A stretch of 64,000 bases of DNA, from positions 248,001-312,000 of the forward strand of contig PLDA01000006.1 in NCBI GenBank assembly GCA_003134965.1, in the 5' to 3' direction. The notes under the pieces are model-generated. The model ran no database searches, was not told where the DNA came from, and saw nothing but the letters and a program-made list of their open reading frames with translations. The stretch's first letter is position 1. Every line of letters starts with the position of its first letter. The stretch is from Vulcanimicrobium winogradskyi (lineage in GTDB: Bacteria; Vulcanimicrobiota; Vulcanimicrobiia; Vulcanimicrobiales; Vulcanimicrobiaceae). Positions 26,225 through 35,191 of this stretch are shown piece after piece. The translations under genes and the position numbers were made by a program.

Positions 26225-26833
26225 TCAGGCGATGTTGCGGCGGACCATCTCGCGCATGCGGGGGTGGTCGCGCTCTTGGCCTTTCATCCACTCCTCGAGG
26301 TCGGGGACGGGCGCGCCGGTTCGGAACAGCCAGTAGTACGTGCTCAGATCGCCCATGAAGGCGAAGCGCTTCTTCGTGTCTTTTCGGATCGCGTCGTAGT
26401 CGGCGAACGACGTCTGGTATGCGCGGATCGAGCCGTGCTCGCGTTCCAACTCGATCAGGGCCCGGGCGTTGCGGATCGTGCCTTCGATCTTCGACTTCGA
26501 GTGGACAACGCCGTCGGCGTTCATGAGCCGGTCGACGTCGGCGTCGCCGTATGCCGCGACCTTGTCGACGGCGAAGTTCTCGAACCCGGCGACATGATCG
26601 TCCCAGCGCACGTCGATGAACGCCCACGACATGCCGGCCTGCATCACCGCGCGCGTCATCACTGCGAGGTGATCGCTGAGCGTCGGATTCTCGACGACGC
26701 GCGGAATGCGGTCCTCGGGCGTCGGGCGCTTGGGGATCCGTATCGGCGGCGATTTCTTCTTCGCGGCCTTAGAAGTTTTGCTTGACGGTCCAGTCGCTTT
26801 GGGGATAGGACTTCTCCAATTCGTGCCAGGCAT
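26225..26833 (-). CDS. DNA-3-methyladenine glycosylase I (Tag)-like protein
   Basis: A 202-residue protein. The core has MSWAFIDVRWDDHVAGFENFA and then GVVHSKSKIEGTIRNARALIELE, matching the helix-hairpin-helix superfamily Tag segment that holds the Asn/Lys-rich IxNA motif. FMGDLSTYYWLFRTG closes the domain. The N-terminal zinc-snap Cys/His residues of classical Tag (CxW...H) are missing. Instead there is a Lys/Pro-rich N-terminus that overlaps the thioredoxin-like gene by about 65 bases, so the true start may lie a little further downstream. It probably excises alkylated purines. Confidence 0.7.
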   Translation of the reverse strand: MPGTNWRSPIPKATGPSSKTSKAAKKKSPPIRIPKRPTPEDRIPRVVENPTLSDHLAVMTRAVMQAGMSWAFIDVRWDDHVAGFENFAVDKVAAYGDADVDRLMNADGVVHSKSKIEGTIRNARALIELEREHGSIRAYQTSFADYDAIRKDTKKRFAFMGDLSTYYWLFRTGAPVPDLEEWMKGQERDHPRMREMVRRNIA

Positions 26834-27332
26834 GCAGCAGATCGTTCGCGTTGTGTGAGGCTCGGTACGCGCTCACGCCGACATAGTACTGCGCTTCGGC
26901 GGCGATCAGCGCGGTGGGGAACCGGCGCAGCGCTTCCTCGTAGAGCGCCTTCGCCGCGTCGTACTCTTTGCGGCGCAGCCGCGCGTGGGCGACCGCGGCG
27001 ATCAGCTGCGGGGCGAACTCGTAGGGCGGCAGGTAACCGTTCCAGCGGTAGAGCTCGGTGCCGTCCGTGTCGAGGATGCGCAGGTCGGGCGTCCAGACGT
27101 GGCGGTACCGGTCCAGGACGGCCTGGCTGGCGTCGGCGGTGTTGTCCAACTGAAGCGGCACGGTGAGGCGTTCGATCGCCTCGCGCACCGGGGTCTCAGG
27201 ATACGTCACGGTATCCAGTGCTTTGCAGCCCCCTCAACCAGGGTTGAACACGTCCAGCAACACGAGTTTCTCGCCGGCCTGCGCCGCGCGCAGCGCCTCG
27301 TCGAGCGATCCGAGCCACGCGATCTCGCTCAT
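26769..27332 (-). CDS. Thioredoxin-fold/TPR protein, candidate selenoprotein (TGA read as Sec33)
   Basis: An AGAGGAG ribosome-binding site precedes the ATG at 27332. The frame encodes MSEIAWLGSLDEALRA...LVLLDVFNPG, then TGA (27234-27236), then GGCKALDTVTYPETPVREAI and 140 more codons to a TAA-terminated end, all in the same phase. The TGA sits exactly at the first Cys of the thioredoxin CxxC, giving UGGC. A strand follows (WTPDLRILDTDGTELYRWNGY), then a C-terminal TPR (RKEYDAAKALYEEALRRFP...AEAQYYVGVSAY). A hairpin suited to SelB recruitment follows the TGA. TGA is an ordinary stop elsewhere in the window. The alternative is a pseudogene or sequencing error (TGC/TGT to TGA). Confidence 0.72.
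27199..27233 (-). promoter_or_regulatory. Candidate bacterial SECIS element
   Basis: On the coding strand, immediately after the TGA, GGATAC (27216-27211) pairs perfectly with GTATCC (27204-27199) around the 6-base loop CGTGAC. The apical loop begins 23 bases after the TGA, and a G is its second base. GGGG right after the TGA can pair with CCCC just beyond the hairpin (near 27190) as an outer helix. These features fit the published bacterial SECIS pattern as I recall it: hairpin 16-37 bases downstream, with a G in the first two loop positions. Confidence 0.6.
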
Positions 27333-27387
27333 CGGTCTCCTCTCAGCGTGCAGGGGTGGGCCACCATGATACCCGATCATCGTCCTC

Positions 27388-28908
27388 GTGGCGAAGACGT
27401 CGGCGAAGACGTGGGTCCTCGTCGCGGCGATCCTCGGCTCGGCGATGACGTTCATCGACGGGAGCGCGGTCAACGTCGCGCTTCCCGTGATTCAGCGCGA
27501 ACTCGGGGCCGACGCCGCGCAGATGCAATGGGTCATCGAGGGCTACTCGCTCTTTCTGTCGGCCTTGATCCTGCTCGGCGGGTCGCTCGGCGATCTCTAC
27601 GGCCGCAAGCGCCTTTTCCTGAGCGGCATCGTCATTTTCGCCCTCTCCTCGCTGGCGTGTGTCTTCGCGCCGAACGTCTCCGTGCTGATCGCGGCGCGCT
27701 GCATCCAGGGGATCGGTGCCGCCTGCGCGATGCCCGAGTCGCTCGCGCTCATCAGCGCGACGTTCACCGGCGACGAGCGCGGCCGTGCGATCGGGACCTG
27801 GTCGGGCTTCGCGTCGATCACCGGCGCGCTGGGACCGGTGATCGGCGGTTGGCTGGCGCAGCACGCGTCGTGGCGGTGGGTGTTCCTGATCAACATCCCG
27901 ATCGCGATCGCCGTGATCGTCATCTCGTGGCGCGGGTACGCCGAAAGCCGCGACGAGGAGATGCCGCGGCGGCTCGATGTCCCGGGCGCCGCCCTCGCCA
28001 CGCTCGGGCTCGGCGCGTTCACTTTCGGTTTGATCCGCGCGCAGGGCGGCCGGCCCGGTGTGCTCGGAATCGCCGCCGTCGTGGTCGGGATCGCGCTGCT
28101 GGTCGCGTTCGTCGCCGTCGAGCGCCGCTCGTCCGCGCCGATGATGCCCCTTAATCTGTTCCGCTCGCGCACCTTCGCCGCGGCGAACCTGTACACGCTC
28201 TTCCTCTACGCCGCGATCGGCGGCAGCCTGTACTTCCTGCCCTATCTGCTCGTCGACGTGCAAGGCTACACGCCGACCGCCGCCGGCGCGTCGCTGCTGC
28301 CGTTCGTCTTGACGATGTTCTTCGCATCGCGCTGGTCGGGTGGTCTGACCCACCGCATCGGGGCGCGGATCCCGCTGGTCGCGGGCGCGCTGGTCGCGGC
28401 GCTCGGGTTCGTGGCGTTCGCGCTGCCCGGCCTCGGCGGGTCGTATTGGACGACGTACTTCCCGGCGGCGATGCTGCTCGGTATCGGCGGCGCGCTCTTC
28501 GTCGCCCCGCTCACCACCACGGTGTTCGACGCGGTCCCCGACGAGAAGAGCGGCGTCGCGTCGGGCGTGAACAACGCCGTCGCCCGCACCGCGGGGCTGC
28601 TGGCGGTCGCCGCGTTGGGGATCGTTCTCGCCGGCGTCTTCAACGGCGGGTTCGACCGCCGGATCGCGCGTCATCACGTGAGCCCGCAGACCGCCCAGAT
28701 CGCGCACGACGACCGCGCGCGCCTGTATGCCGGGACGGTGCCGCCCGACGTGCCGCCGCGCGACCGGGCGGACGTCGCGGCAGCGGTGCGCGAAGGCTAC
28801 TTGGCGGGATTCCGCGCGGTGATGGCGGCATCGGCCGGCGTCTGCGTGCTGGCCGCTCTGATCGCGCTGCTGGCGATACCGGGTCAGACGCGGTCGAAAG
28901 GAGAATGA
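27388..28908 (+). CDS. MFS transporter, DHA2 (EmrB/QacA, 14-TM) family
   Basis: 506 residues starting at GTG. Helix 1 carries LGSAMTFIDGSAVNVALPVIQRELG (motif D1 with the membrane Asp). Motif A is GGSLGDLYGRKRLF. Motif C is GALGPVIGGWLAQHASWRWVFLINIPI. About fourteen hydrophobic spans are present, and a loop of some 80 residues before the last helix contains HHVSPQTAQIAHDDRARLYAG. These are proton-driven drug or solute exporters of the cytoplasmic membrane. Its stop overlaps the region just before the SDR start, so the two probably form an operon. The substrate is unknown. Confidence 0.92.
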   Translation: MAKTSAKTWVLVAAILGSAMTFIDGSAVNVALPVIQRELGADAAQMQWVIEGYSLFLSALILLGGSLGDLYGRKRLFLSGIVIFALSSLACVFAPNVSVLIAARCIQGIGAACAMPESLALISATFTGDERGRAIGTWSGFASITGALGPVIGGWLAQHASWRWVFLINIPIAIAVIVISWRGYAESRDEEMPRRLDVPGAALATLGLGAFTFGLIRAQGGRPGVLGIAAVVVGIALLVAFVAVERRSSAPMMPLNLFRSRTFAAANLYTLFLYAAIGGSLYFLPYLLVDVQGYTPTAAGASLLPFVLTMFFASRWSGGLTHRIGARIPLVAGALVAALGFVAFALPGLGGSYWTTYFPAAMLLGIGGALFVAPLTTTVFDAVPDEKSGVASGVNNAVARTAGLLAVAALGIVLAGVFNGGFDRRIARHHVSPQTAQIAHDDRARLYAGTVPPDVPPRDRADVAAAVREGYLAGFRAVMAASAGVCVLAALIALLAIPGQTRSKGE

Positions 28909-28910
28909 CC

Positions 28911-29642
28911 ATGACAACCAAGGGAGGCTGCCTCGACGGCCGCGTCGCGATCGTGACCGGGGCGGCGAGCGGGATCGGGCGCGCGACGGCACGCCGTTTC
29001 GCGGACGAAGGAGCGCACGTCGTCGCGCTCGATCTGAAAGCGCCCGAAGCGCCGGCGGGCGGGCTCGGGATCGCCTGCGACGTCGCCGACCAGGCCAGCG
29101 TCGAGAGTGCCGTCGCGCAGGCCAAAGAGCGCTTCGGCAAGATCGATGTTCTGGCGCACTTCGCCGGGATCACCAAGGACGCGCTCGCGAGCAAGATGAC
29201 GCTGCAGCAATGGGACGACGTCATCCGCGTCAATCTCACCGGCTCGTTCATCGTCGCCCAGGCCGTCGCGCGCGAGATGGAGGATGGCGGCTCGATCGTG
29301 CTCACCTCGTCGCGCTCGTGGCTCGGAAACATCGGTCAGGCGAACTACTCCGCGTCGAAGGGCGGCGTCGTCTCGCTCGCTCGCACGCTCGCGCTCGAAC
29401 TCGGGAAGCGGCGTATCCGTGTGAACGCGCTCGCGCCGGGCTTCATCGAAACGCCGATGACCGACGTCGTCCCCGACCGAGTCCGCGACAAGGCGGTGAG
29501 CGCGATCCCGCTCGGCCGCATCGGACAGCCCGAAGAGATCGCCGCCGTCGCGACCTTCTTCGCGAGCGACGAATCGAGCTACGTCAGCGGCCAGACGCTG
29601 CTGATCGACGGTGGACGCTCCGTCGGCGTCGGCCTCGTCTGA
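28911..29642 (+). CDS. Short-chain dehydrogenase/reductase (FabG-like)
   Basis: 243 residues. The NAD(P) site TGAASGIGRATA lies near residue 15. The DVAD cofactor-side motif and NNAG-equivalent HFAGIT follow. The catalytic set is N (VNLTGSF), S (LTSSRSW) and Y-x3-K (YSASKGG), and RVNALAPGFIETPMT completes the classical SDR pattern. The Asp at the end of strand 2 (VVALDLK) favours NAD over NADP. I prefer the ATG at 28911, about 8 bases after AAAGGAG, to the ATG at 28905. It may reduce a 3-oxoacyl or other keto substrate, and the coupled exporter suggests a shared pathway. Confidence 0.9.
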   Translation: MTTKGGCLDGRVAIVTGAASGIGRATARRFADEGAHVVALDLKAPEAPAGGLGIACDVADQASVESAVAQAKERFGKIDVLAHFAGITKDALASKMTLQQWDDVIRVNLTGSFIVAQAVAREMEDGGSIVLTSSRSWLGNIGQANYSASKGGVVSLARTLALELGKRRIRVNALAPGFIETPMTDVVPDRVRDKAVSAIPLGRIGQPEEIAAVATFFASDESSYVSGQTLLIDGGRSVGVGLV

Positions 29643-29674
29643 AAGGCGCTTGCTTAGGCTGATCCCTCGGCAAC

Positions 29675-29698
29675 CTTTCGACAAGCTCAGGATGACAA
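29675..29698 (+). repeat. Dispersed 24-base repeat, copy 1 (intergenic)
   Basis: Contains TTCGACAAGCTCAGGATGAC. Other copies are at 42979, 47582 and 48289, all in the same orientation. This copy lies between the SDR stop and the rpsL promoter and differs from the others by one base near its 5' end. Confidence 0.85.
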
Positions 29699-29728
29699 GG
29701 GGGTGGCCCCGGGCGGGCTGCTTCCGCG

Positions 29729-29757
29729 TTGACGCTCTCCACGGGAGGTGGTATGCT
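29729..29757 (+). promoter_or_regulatory. Sigma70-type promoter of the rpsL-rpsJ block
   Basis: TTGACG (29729-29734), a 17-base spacer, then TATGCT (29752-29757). It lies about 60 bases before rpsL and is followed directly by a leader hairpin. The rplC block has the same TTGACG hexamer and spacer. Confidence 0.7.
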
Positions 29758-29767
29758 TCGGAGGTTC

Positions 29768-29792
29768 CGGCCGGACCGCCGTGGTTCGGCCG
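29768..29792 (+). promoter_or_regulatory. Leader hairpin of the rpsL transcript
   Basis: CGGCCGGACC pairs with GGTTCGGCCG (one G-U pair) around a 5-base loop, starting about 10 bases from the inferred transcription start. A similar 10-bp, 5-base-loop hairpin begins the rplC transcript. It may stabilise the mRNA or serve autogenous control by a ribosomal protein; this is inference. Confidence 0.45.
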
Positions 29793-29818
29793 CTTTCGTG
29801 TGCGTTCCGGAGTACTGA

Positions 29819-30262
29819 GTGCCGACGATCTCCCAGCTGGTCCGTAAGGGCCGCGAGAAACAGCAGAAAAAGGTGAAGACCCCGGCTTTCCGCGTCGTTT
29901 CGACCGGACCCAAGCCGGGCCACCCCGACCTGCCCAACCGGACCTTCGAGGTCGCGGGAAACCCGCAGCGCCGCGGCGTGTGCACTCAAGTGAAGACGAT
30001 CACCCCGAAGAAGCCGAACTCGGCGCTCCGTAAGGTCGCGCGCGTGCGCCTGACCAACGGCGAAGAGGTCACGGCCTACATCCCGGGGATCGGCCACAAT
30101 CTTCAGGAGCACTCGGTGGTTCTGATCCGCGGCGGGCGCGTCAAAGATCTCCCGGGCGTGCGCTATCACATCATCCGCGGAACGCTCGACACCTCGGGCG
30201 CCGCGAACCGCAAGCAAGGCCGCTCGAAGTACGGCGCCAAGCGCGCTACGAAGAAGAAGTAA
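29819..30262 (+). CDS. rpsL: Ribosomal protein uS12
   Basis: 147 residues from GTG. The decoding-centre segments TPKKPNSALRKVARVRLTNG and RGGRVKDLPGVRYHIIRG are intact, including the Lys sites where streptomycin-resistance mutations arise. Compared with the roughly 124-residue E. coli protein, the N-terminal region carries about 25 extra residues (KTPAFRVVSTGPKPGHPDLP) between the usual SQLVRKGR start and the QRRGVCT segment. It is the first gene of the str block, 15 bases before rpsG, and is needed for 30S decoding accuracy. Confidence 0.96.
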   Translation: MPTISQLVRKGREKQQKKVKTPAFRVVSTGPKPGHPDLPNRTFEVAGNPQRRGVCTQVKTITPKKPNSALRKVARVRLTNGEEVTAYIPGIGHNLQEHSVVLIRGGRVKDLPGVRYHIIRGTLDTSGAANRKQGRSKYGAKRATKKK

Positions 30263-30277
30263 GGAACCGCGTTTCTC

Positions 30278-30748
30278 ATGCCGCGTAAAGGCCCCGTCCC
30301 CAAACGACCGATTCTGCCCGATCCCAAGTTCGGCTCGAAAGTGCTCGCGCGCTTCATCAATAAGGTGATGCTGCGCGGCAAGAAGTCTGTCGCCGAGCTG
30401 ATCACCTATGATGCGCTCGAGCTGATCGCGACCAAGACCGGCCGCGATCCGATGGATATCTTCACGCAGGCGCTCGGCAACGCGATGCCGCTCGTCGAGG
30501 TTCGTCCGCGACGCGTCGGCGGCGCGACGTACCAGGTGCCGATGGAGGTCCGTCCGGACCGCCGTCAAGCGATGGCGATGCGCTGGCTGATCACGTTCGC
30601 ACGCTCGCGCCCCGGCAAGTCGATGACCGAGAAGCTCGCGAACGAGCTGATGGACGCTTCCAACAACCAGGGCGCGTCGATCAAAAAGCGCGAGGACACG
30701 CACAAGATGGCTGAAGCCAACAAGGCCTTCGCCCACTACCGTTGGTGA
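30278..30748 (+). CDS. rpsG: Ribosomal protein uS7
   Basis: 156 residues, the normal length. It opens with MPRKGPVPKRPILPDPKFGS and contains the conserved NAMPLVEVRPRRVGGATYQVP and RRQAMAMRWLITFARSR segments that contact the 3' major domain of 16S rRNA. It ends in the typical HKMAEANKAFAHYRW. uS7 starts assembly of the 30S head and is the translational repressor of the str operon in E. coli. The order rpsL-rpsG-fusA-tuf is the classical str order. Confidence 0.97.
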   Translation: MPRKGPVPKRPILPDPKFGSKVLARFINKVMLRGKKSVAELITYDALELIATKTGRDPMDIFTQALGNAMPLVEVRPRRVGGATYQVPMEVRPDRRQAMAMRWLITFARSRPGKSMTEKLANELMDASNNQGASIKKREDTHKMAEANKAFAHYRW

Positions 30749-30769
30749 TGGGCACCCTCTCTTAGCATC

Positions 30770-32878
30770 ATGCCTCTCAAGCGCGAATATCCGCTCGAAC
30801 GAACCCGCAATATCGGGATCGCTGCTCACATCGACGCCGGCAAGACGACGGCGACAGAGCGGATTCTTTTCTATACCGGCCGCACGCACAAGATCGGCGA
30901 GGTCCACGACGGCGCCGCTACCATGGACTGGATGGTTCAGGAGCAGGAGCGCGGGATCACGATCACGTCCGCTGCGACCGCCTGCACCTGGCGCGAGACG
31001 CGTATCAACATTATCGATACGCCAGGCCACGTGGACTTCACCGTCGAGGTGGAGCGCTCGCTGCGCGTCCTCGACGGCTTGGTCGCGCTCTTCGATTCCG
31101 TCGCCGCGGTGCAGCCGCAGTCCGAAACGGTCTGGCGCCAGGCCAACAAGTACGCCGTTCCGCGCGTCATCTTCGTCAACAAGATGGACCGCGTCGGCGC
31201 GGACTTCTTCAACTGCGTCAAGCAGATCCGCGCGCGCCTCGGCGCGCCGGCGACCCCGATCCAAGTTCCGATCGGCGCCGAGGCCGACTTCCTGGGCGTC
31301 GTCGACCTGTTCACGATGAGCAAGATCATCTACACGGACGACCTCGGTTCGATGTCCGACAGGACGCCGGTCACCGCGGCCGACGGCGAGCTGTTTACGA
31401 CCGCGCAGGAATGGCGCCGGGCGCTGATCGAGGCGATCGCCGAACAGGACGATGCGCTGCTCGAGATGTTCTTCGACGGCCAGGAGATCCCAGTCGACCG
31501 CCTCCACGCGGCTCTGCGCAAGGCGACGATCCAGGGCAAGGTCCTGCCGATGCTCTGCGGATCGGCGTTCAAGAACAAGGGCGTGCAGCCGCTGCTCGAC
31601 GCCGTCGTCGACTTCCTGCCATCGCCGATCGACGCGAAGCCGATCACCGGCAAGGATCCGAAGGACGACTCCGACATGACGCGCCAGCCGCGCGACGAGG
31701 AGTACTTCTCCGCGCTGGCGTTCAAGATCGCGACCGATCCGTACGGCAACCTGACGTACTTCCGCGTGTACTCCGGCGTGCTCGAAAAGGGCTCGTACGT
31801 GTACAACGCGCGCAGCGGCCGCAAGGAGCGCATCGGGCGTATCCTGCGGATGCATGCGAACCATCGCGAAGATATCGACGCGATCGGCGCGGGCGACATC
31901 GCGGCGGCGGTCGGCCTCTCCGACACGCGCACCGGTGACACGCTCTGCGACGAGAAGCACCCGATCCTGCTCGAGAACATCGTGTTCCCGGAGCCGGTGA
32001 TCTCGCAGGCGATCGAGCCGAAGACCAAGGGCGATCAGGACAAGCTGGGCATCGCGCTGACACGTCTCGCACAAGAAGACCCGACGTTCCGTATGCGGAC
32101 CGACGAGGAGACCCAGCAGACGATCATCGCCGGGATGGGCGAGCTCCATCTGGAGATCATCCTCGACCGCCTCAAACGGGAGTTCAAGGTCGAAGCGAAC
32201 GTCGGCAAGCCGCAAGTCGCGTACAAAGAAGCGATCACGAAGAAGGTCGAAAAACAGGGCAAGTTCATCCGGCAGACCGGCGGTAAGGGCCAGTACGGCG
32301 ACGTCTGGATCCGCCTCGAACCAGGCGCGCCGAACACGGGCTATGTCTTCGTGTGGGCCATCGTCGGCGGCGCCGTCCCCAAAGAGTACCAGAAGCCGGT
32401 TCAGGAAGGGATTCGCGAGGCTGCCGAGTCCGGCGTGCTCGCGGGCTACCCCGTCCTCGACTTCAAGGTGACGGCGTTCGACGGTTCGTACCACGACGTC
32501 GACTCCAGCGAAATGGCCTTCAAGATCGCCGGCTCGATGGCGTTCAAAGAGGCGAACCGTGCGGCGGGACCGATTCTCCTAGAACCGATCATGGGCGTCG
32601 AAGTCACCGCACCGCGCGACTACATGGGCGCGGTCAACGGTGACCTCATGCGCCGTCGCGGCCAGATCCAATCGCAGGACGAGGCGATCGGCGGGGCGGT
32701 CGTGATCAAGGCGAACATTCCGCTGAGCGAGATGTTCGGGTACGCAACCGACCTTCGCAGCGCGACCCAGGGCCGCGCCACCTACACGATGGAATTCGCC
32801 CGCTACGAGAAAGCGCCCAAGTCGGTCGAAGAAGAGATCGTCGCCAAGGCGCAAGGCAAGAAACTCGCCACCGCTTAG
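30770..32878 (+). CDS. fusA: Elongation factor G
   Basis: 702 residues. The GTPase motifs are G1 AHIDAGKTT, G2 within RGITITSAAT, G3 DTPGHVDF and G4 NKMD. The later domains carry GMGELHLEIILDRLKREF (domain III) and GKGQYGDVWIRLEP (domain IV base), with the C-terminal SEMFGYATDLRSATQGRA close to the fusidic-acid-relevant region. It drives ribosomal translocation and, with RRF, recycling. The length is normal. It lies between rpsG and tuf with short spacers. Confidence 0.97.
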   Translation: MPLKREYPLERTRNIGIAAHIDAGKTTATERILFYTGRTHKIGEVHDGAATMDWMVQEQERGITITSAATACTWRETRINIIDTPGHVDFTVEVERSLRVLDGLVALFDSVAAVQPQSETVWRQANKYAVPRVIFVNKMDRVGADFFNCVKQIRARLGAPATPIQVPIGAEADFLGVVDLFTMSKIIYTDDLGSMSDRTPVTAADGELFTTAQEWRRALIEAIAEQDDALLEMFFDGQEIPVDRLHAALRKATIQGKVLPMLCGSAFKNKGVQPLLDAVVDFLPSPIDAKPITGKDPKDDSDMTRQPRDEEYFSALAFKIATDPYGNLTYFRVYSGVLEKGSYVYNARSGRKERIGRILRMHANHREDIDAIGAGDIAAAVGLSDTRTGDTLCDEKHPILLENIVFPEPVISQAIEPKTKGDQDKLGIALTRLAQEDPTFRMRTDEETQQTIIAGMGELHLEIILDRLKREFKVEANVGKPQVAYKEAITKKVEKQGKFIRQTGGKGQYGDVWIRLEPGAPNTGYVFVWAIVGGAVPKEYQKPVQEGIREAAESGVLAGYPVLDFKVTAFDGSYHDVDSSEMAFKIAGSMAFKEANRAAGPILLEPIMGVEVTAPRDYMGAVNGDLMRRRGQIQSQDEAIGGAVVIKANIPLSEMFGYATDLRSATQGRATYTMEFARYEKAPKSVEEEIVAKAQGKKLATA

Positions 32879-32916
32879 TCACAACACGCAGCTAAAGGAC
32901 CAGAAAACAAGGCATC

Positions 32917-34119
<1,203 letters not shown>

Positions 34120-34138
34120 CCACGAGAGAAACGAAGAT

Positions 34139-34447
<309 letters not shown>

Positions 34448-34470
34448 AGGCAACGTCACCCTGACAGAAG

Positions 34471-34499
34471 ACCCTGGCGAAAGCCGGGGTTTTTCTTTT
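34471..34499 (+). terminator. Rho-independent terminator after rpsJ
   Basis: ACCCTGGC pairs with GCCGGGGT around a GAAA tetraloop (one G-T pair), followed by TTTTCTTTT. It is a textbook intrinsic terminator 24 bases after the rpsJ stop. It ends the str-rpsJ transcript and separates it from the rest of the S10 genes. Confidence 0.92.
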
Positions 34500-34518
34500 G
34501 CCGGGGAAAGCACCGGAA

Positions 34519-34944
34519 ATGCCGACGCCGATCGACGTGATGTACGAACGGACTTTCAACGGAACCGCGCGACGGATCTACGAGTTGCTCACCGAGCTCG
34601 GCACGTCGCAGGATCGCATCTGGCCGTTCGCCTCGCAGCCGTTCATACGCAGCCCGGGACCGCTGACGCCCGGCACGACGGAGGAGTGGCACGGGGGCCT
34701 GCACGCGGTGCTGGCCGACGTGGAGCCCGAGAAGCGCATCGTATGGCGGATCGACACCGAAGGTGTCGACGGCACGCACGGCTTCTCGCTCGACGTCGAC
34801 GGACGCAAGGTGACGGTGCGGCACCGGCTGACCGCGACGCTCGACGACGTGCAGGGGCGGCTGCTGTGGCGGCGGCTCGAAGAACAGCACGAGCGTGCGA
34901 TCGAAGGCCTGTTCGACAAACTCGCCCGCGTCCTAAAACGCTAG
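34519..34944 (+). CDS. SRPBCC-like ligand-binding protein
   Basis: 141 residues from the ATG at 34519 (MPTPIDVMYERTFNGTARRI), preceded by GGGGAAAG. The pattern of an N-terminal strand, a helix around IYELLTELG, and successive strands (GTTEEWHGGLHAVL, KRIVWRIDTEG, GFSLDVDGRKVTVRHRLTA), then a long C-terminal helix (RRLEEQHERAIEGLFDKLAR), is that of the START/SRPBCC hydrophobic-pocket fold. No ligand can be inferred. It is the first gene of the island inserted between rpsJ and rplC, read from within or just after the terminator. Confidence 0.7.
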   Translation: MPTPIDVMYERTFNGTARRIYELLTELGTSQDRIWPFASQPFIRSPGPLTPGTTEEWHGGLHAVLADVEPEKRIVWRIDTEGVDGTHGFSLDVDGRKVTVRHRLTATLDDVQGRLLWRRLEEQHERAIEGLFDKLARVLKR

Positions 34945-35191
34945 CCCGATTGTTGCGACGTCACGCGTCATTCCTCGACGACAGTTAGTTCAATAGAGCC
35001 GACCGTTCGTCGTGGCGTCACGAAATCTGCACAGTCCGTTTAGATGGTAACCACGACGGACGGTTAAGAAATCGCTTTTTCCTTGCGAAGTCATAATATG
35101 ACCGGAGGTGCCAGCTTGACTCGGCCGAACTGACCAAGCGCGGGTCGGAGCCTTTCCGATTCGGGGTGGCAACGCAGCGGGGGGCTAGCAA

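Noticed and set aside
27209..27332. Reading the thioredoxin locus as a 32-codon remnant plus a separate 146-codon gene starting at GTG
   Set aside because: The two parts are in the same frame, join into one thioredoxin motif, and the GTG lies inside the hairpin with no ribosome-binding site, so one gene with a recoded TGA explains the data better.
29687..32494. A very long open frame antisense to fusA, rpsG and rpsL (over 900 codons)
   Set aside because: It is the mirror of conserved ribosomal and elongation-factor genes in GC-rich DNA, has Arg/Asp/His-rich composition without domains, and no ribosome-binding site of note.
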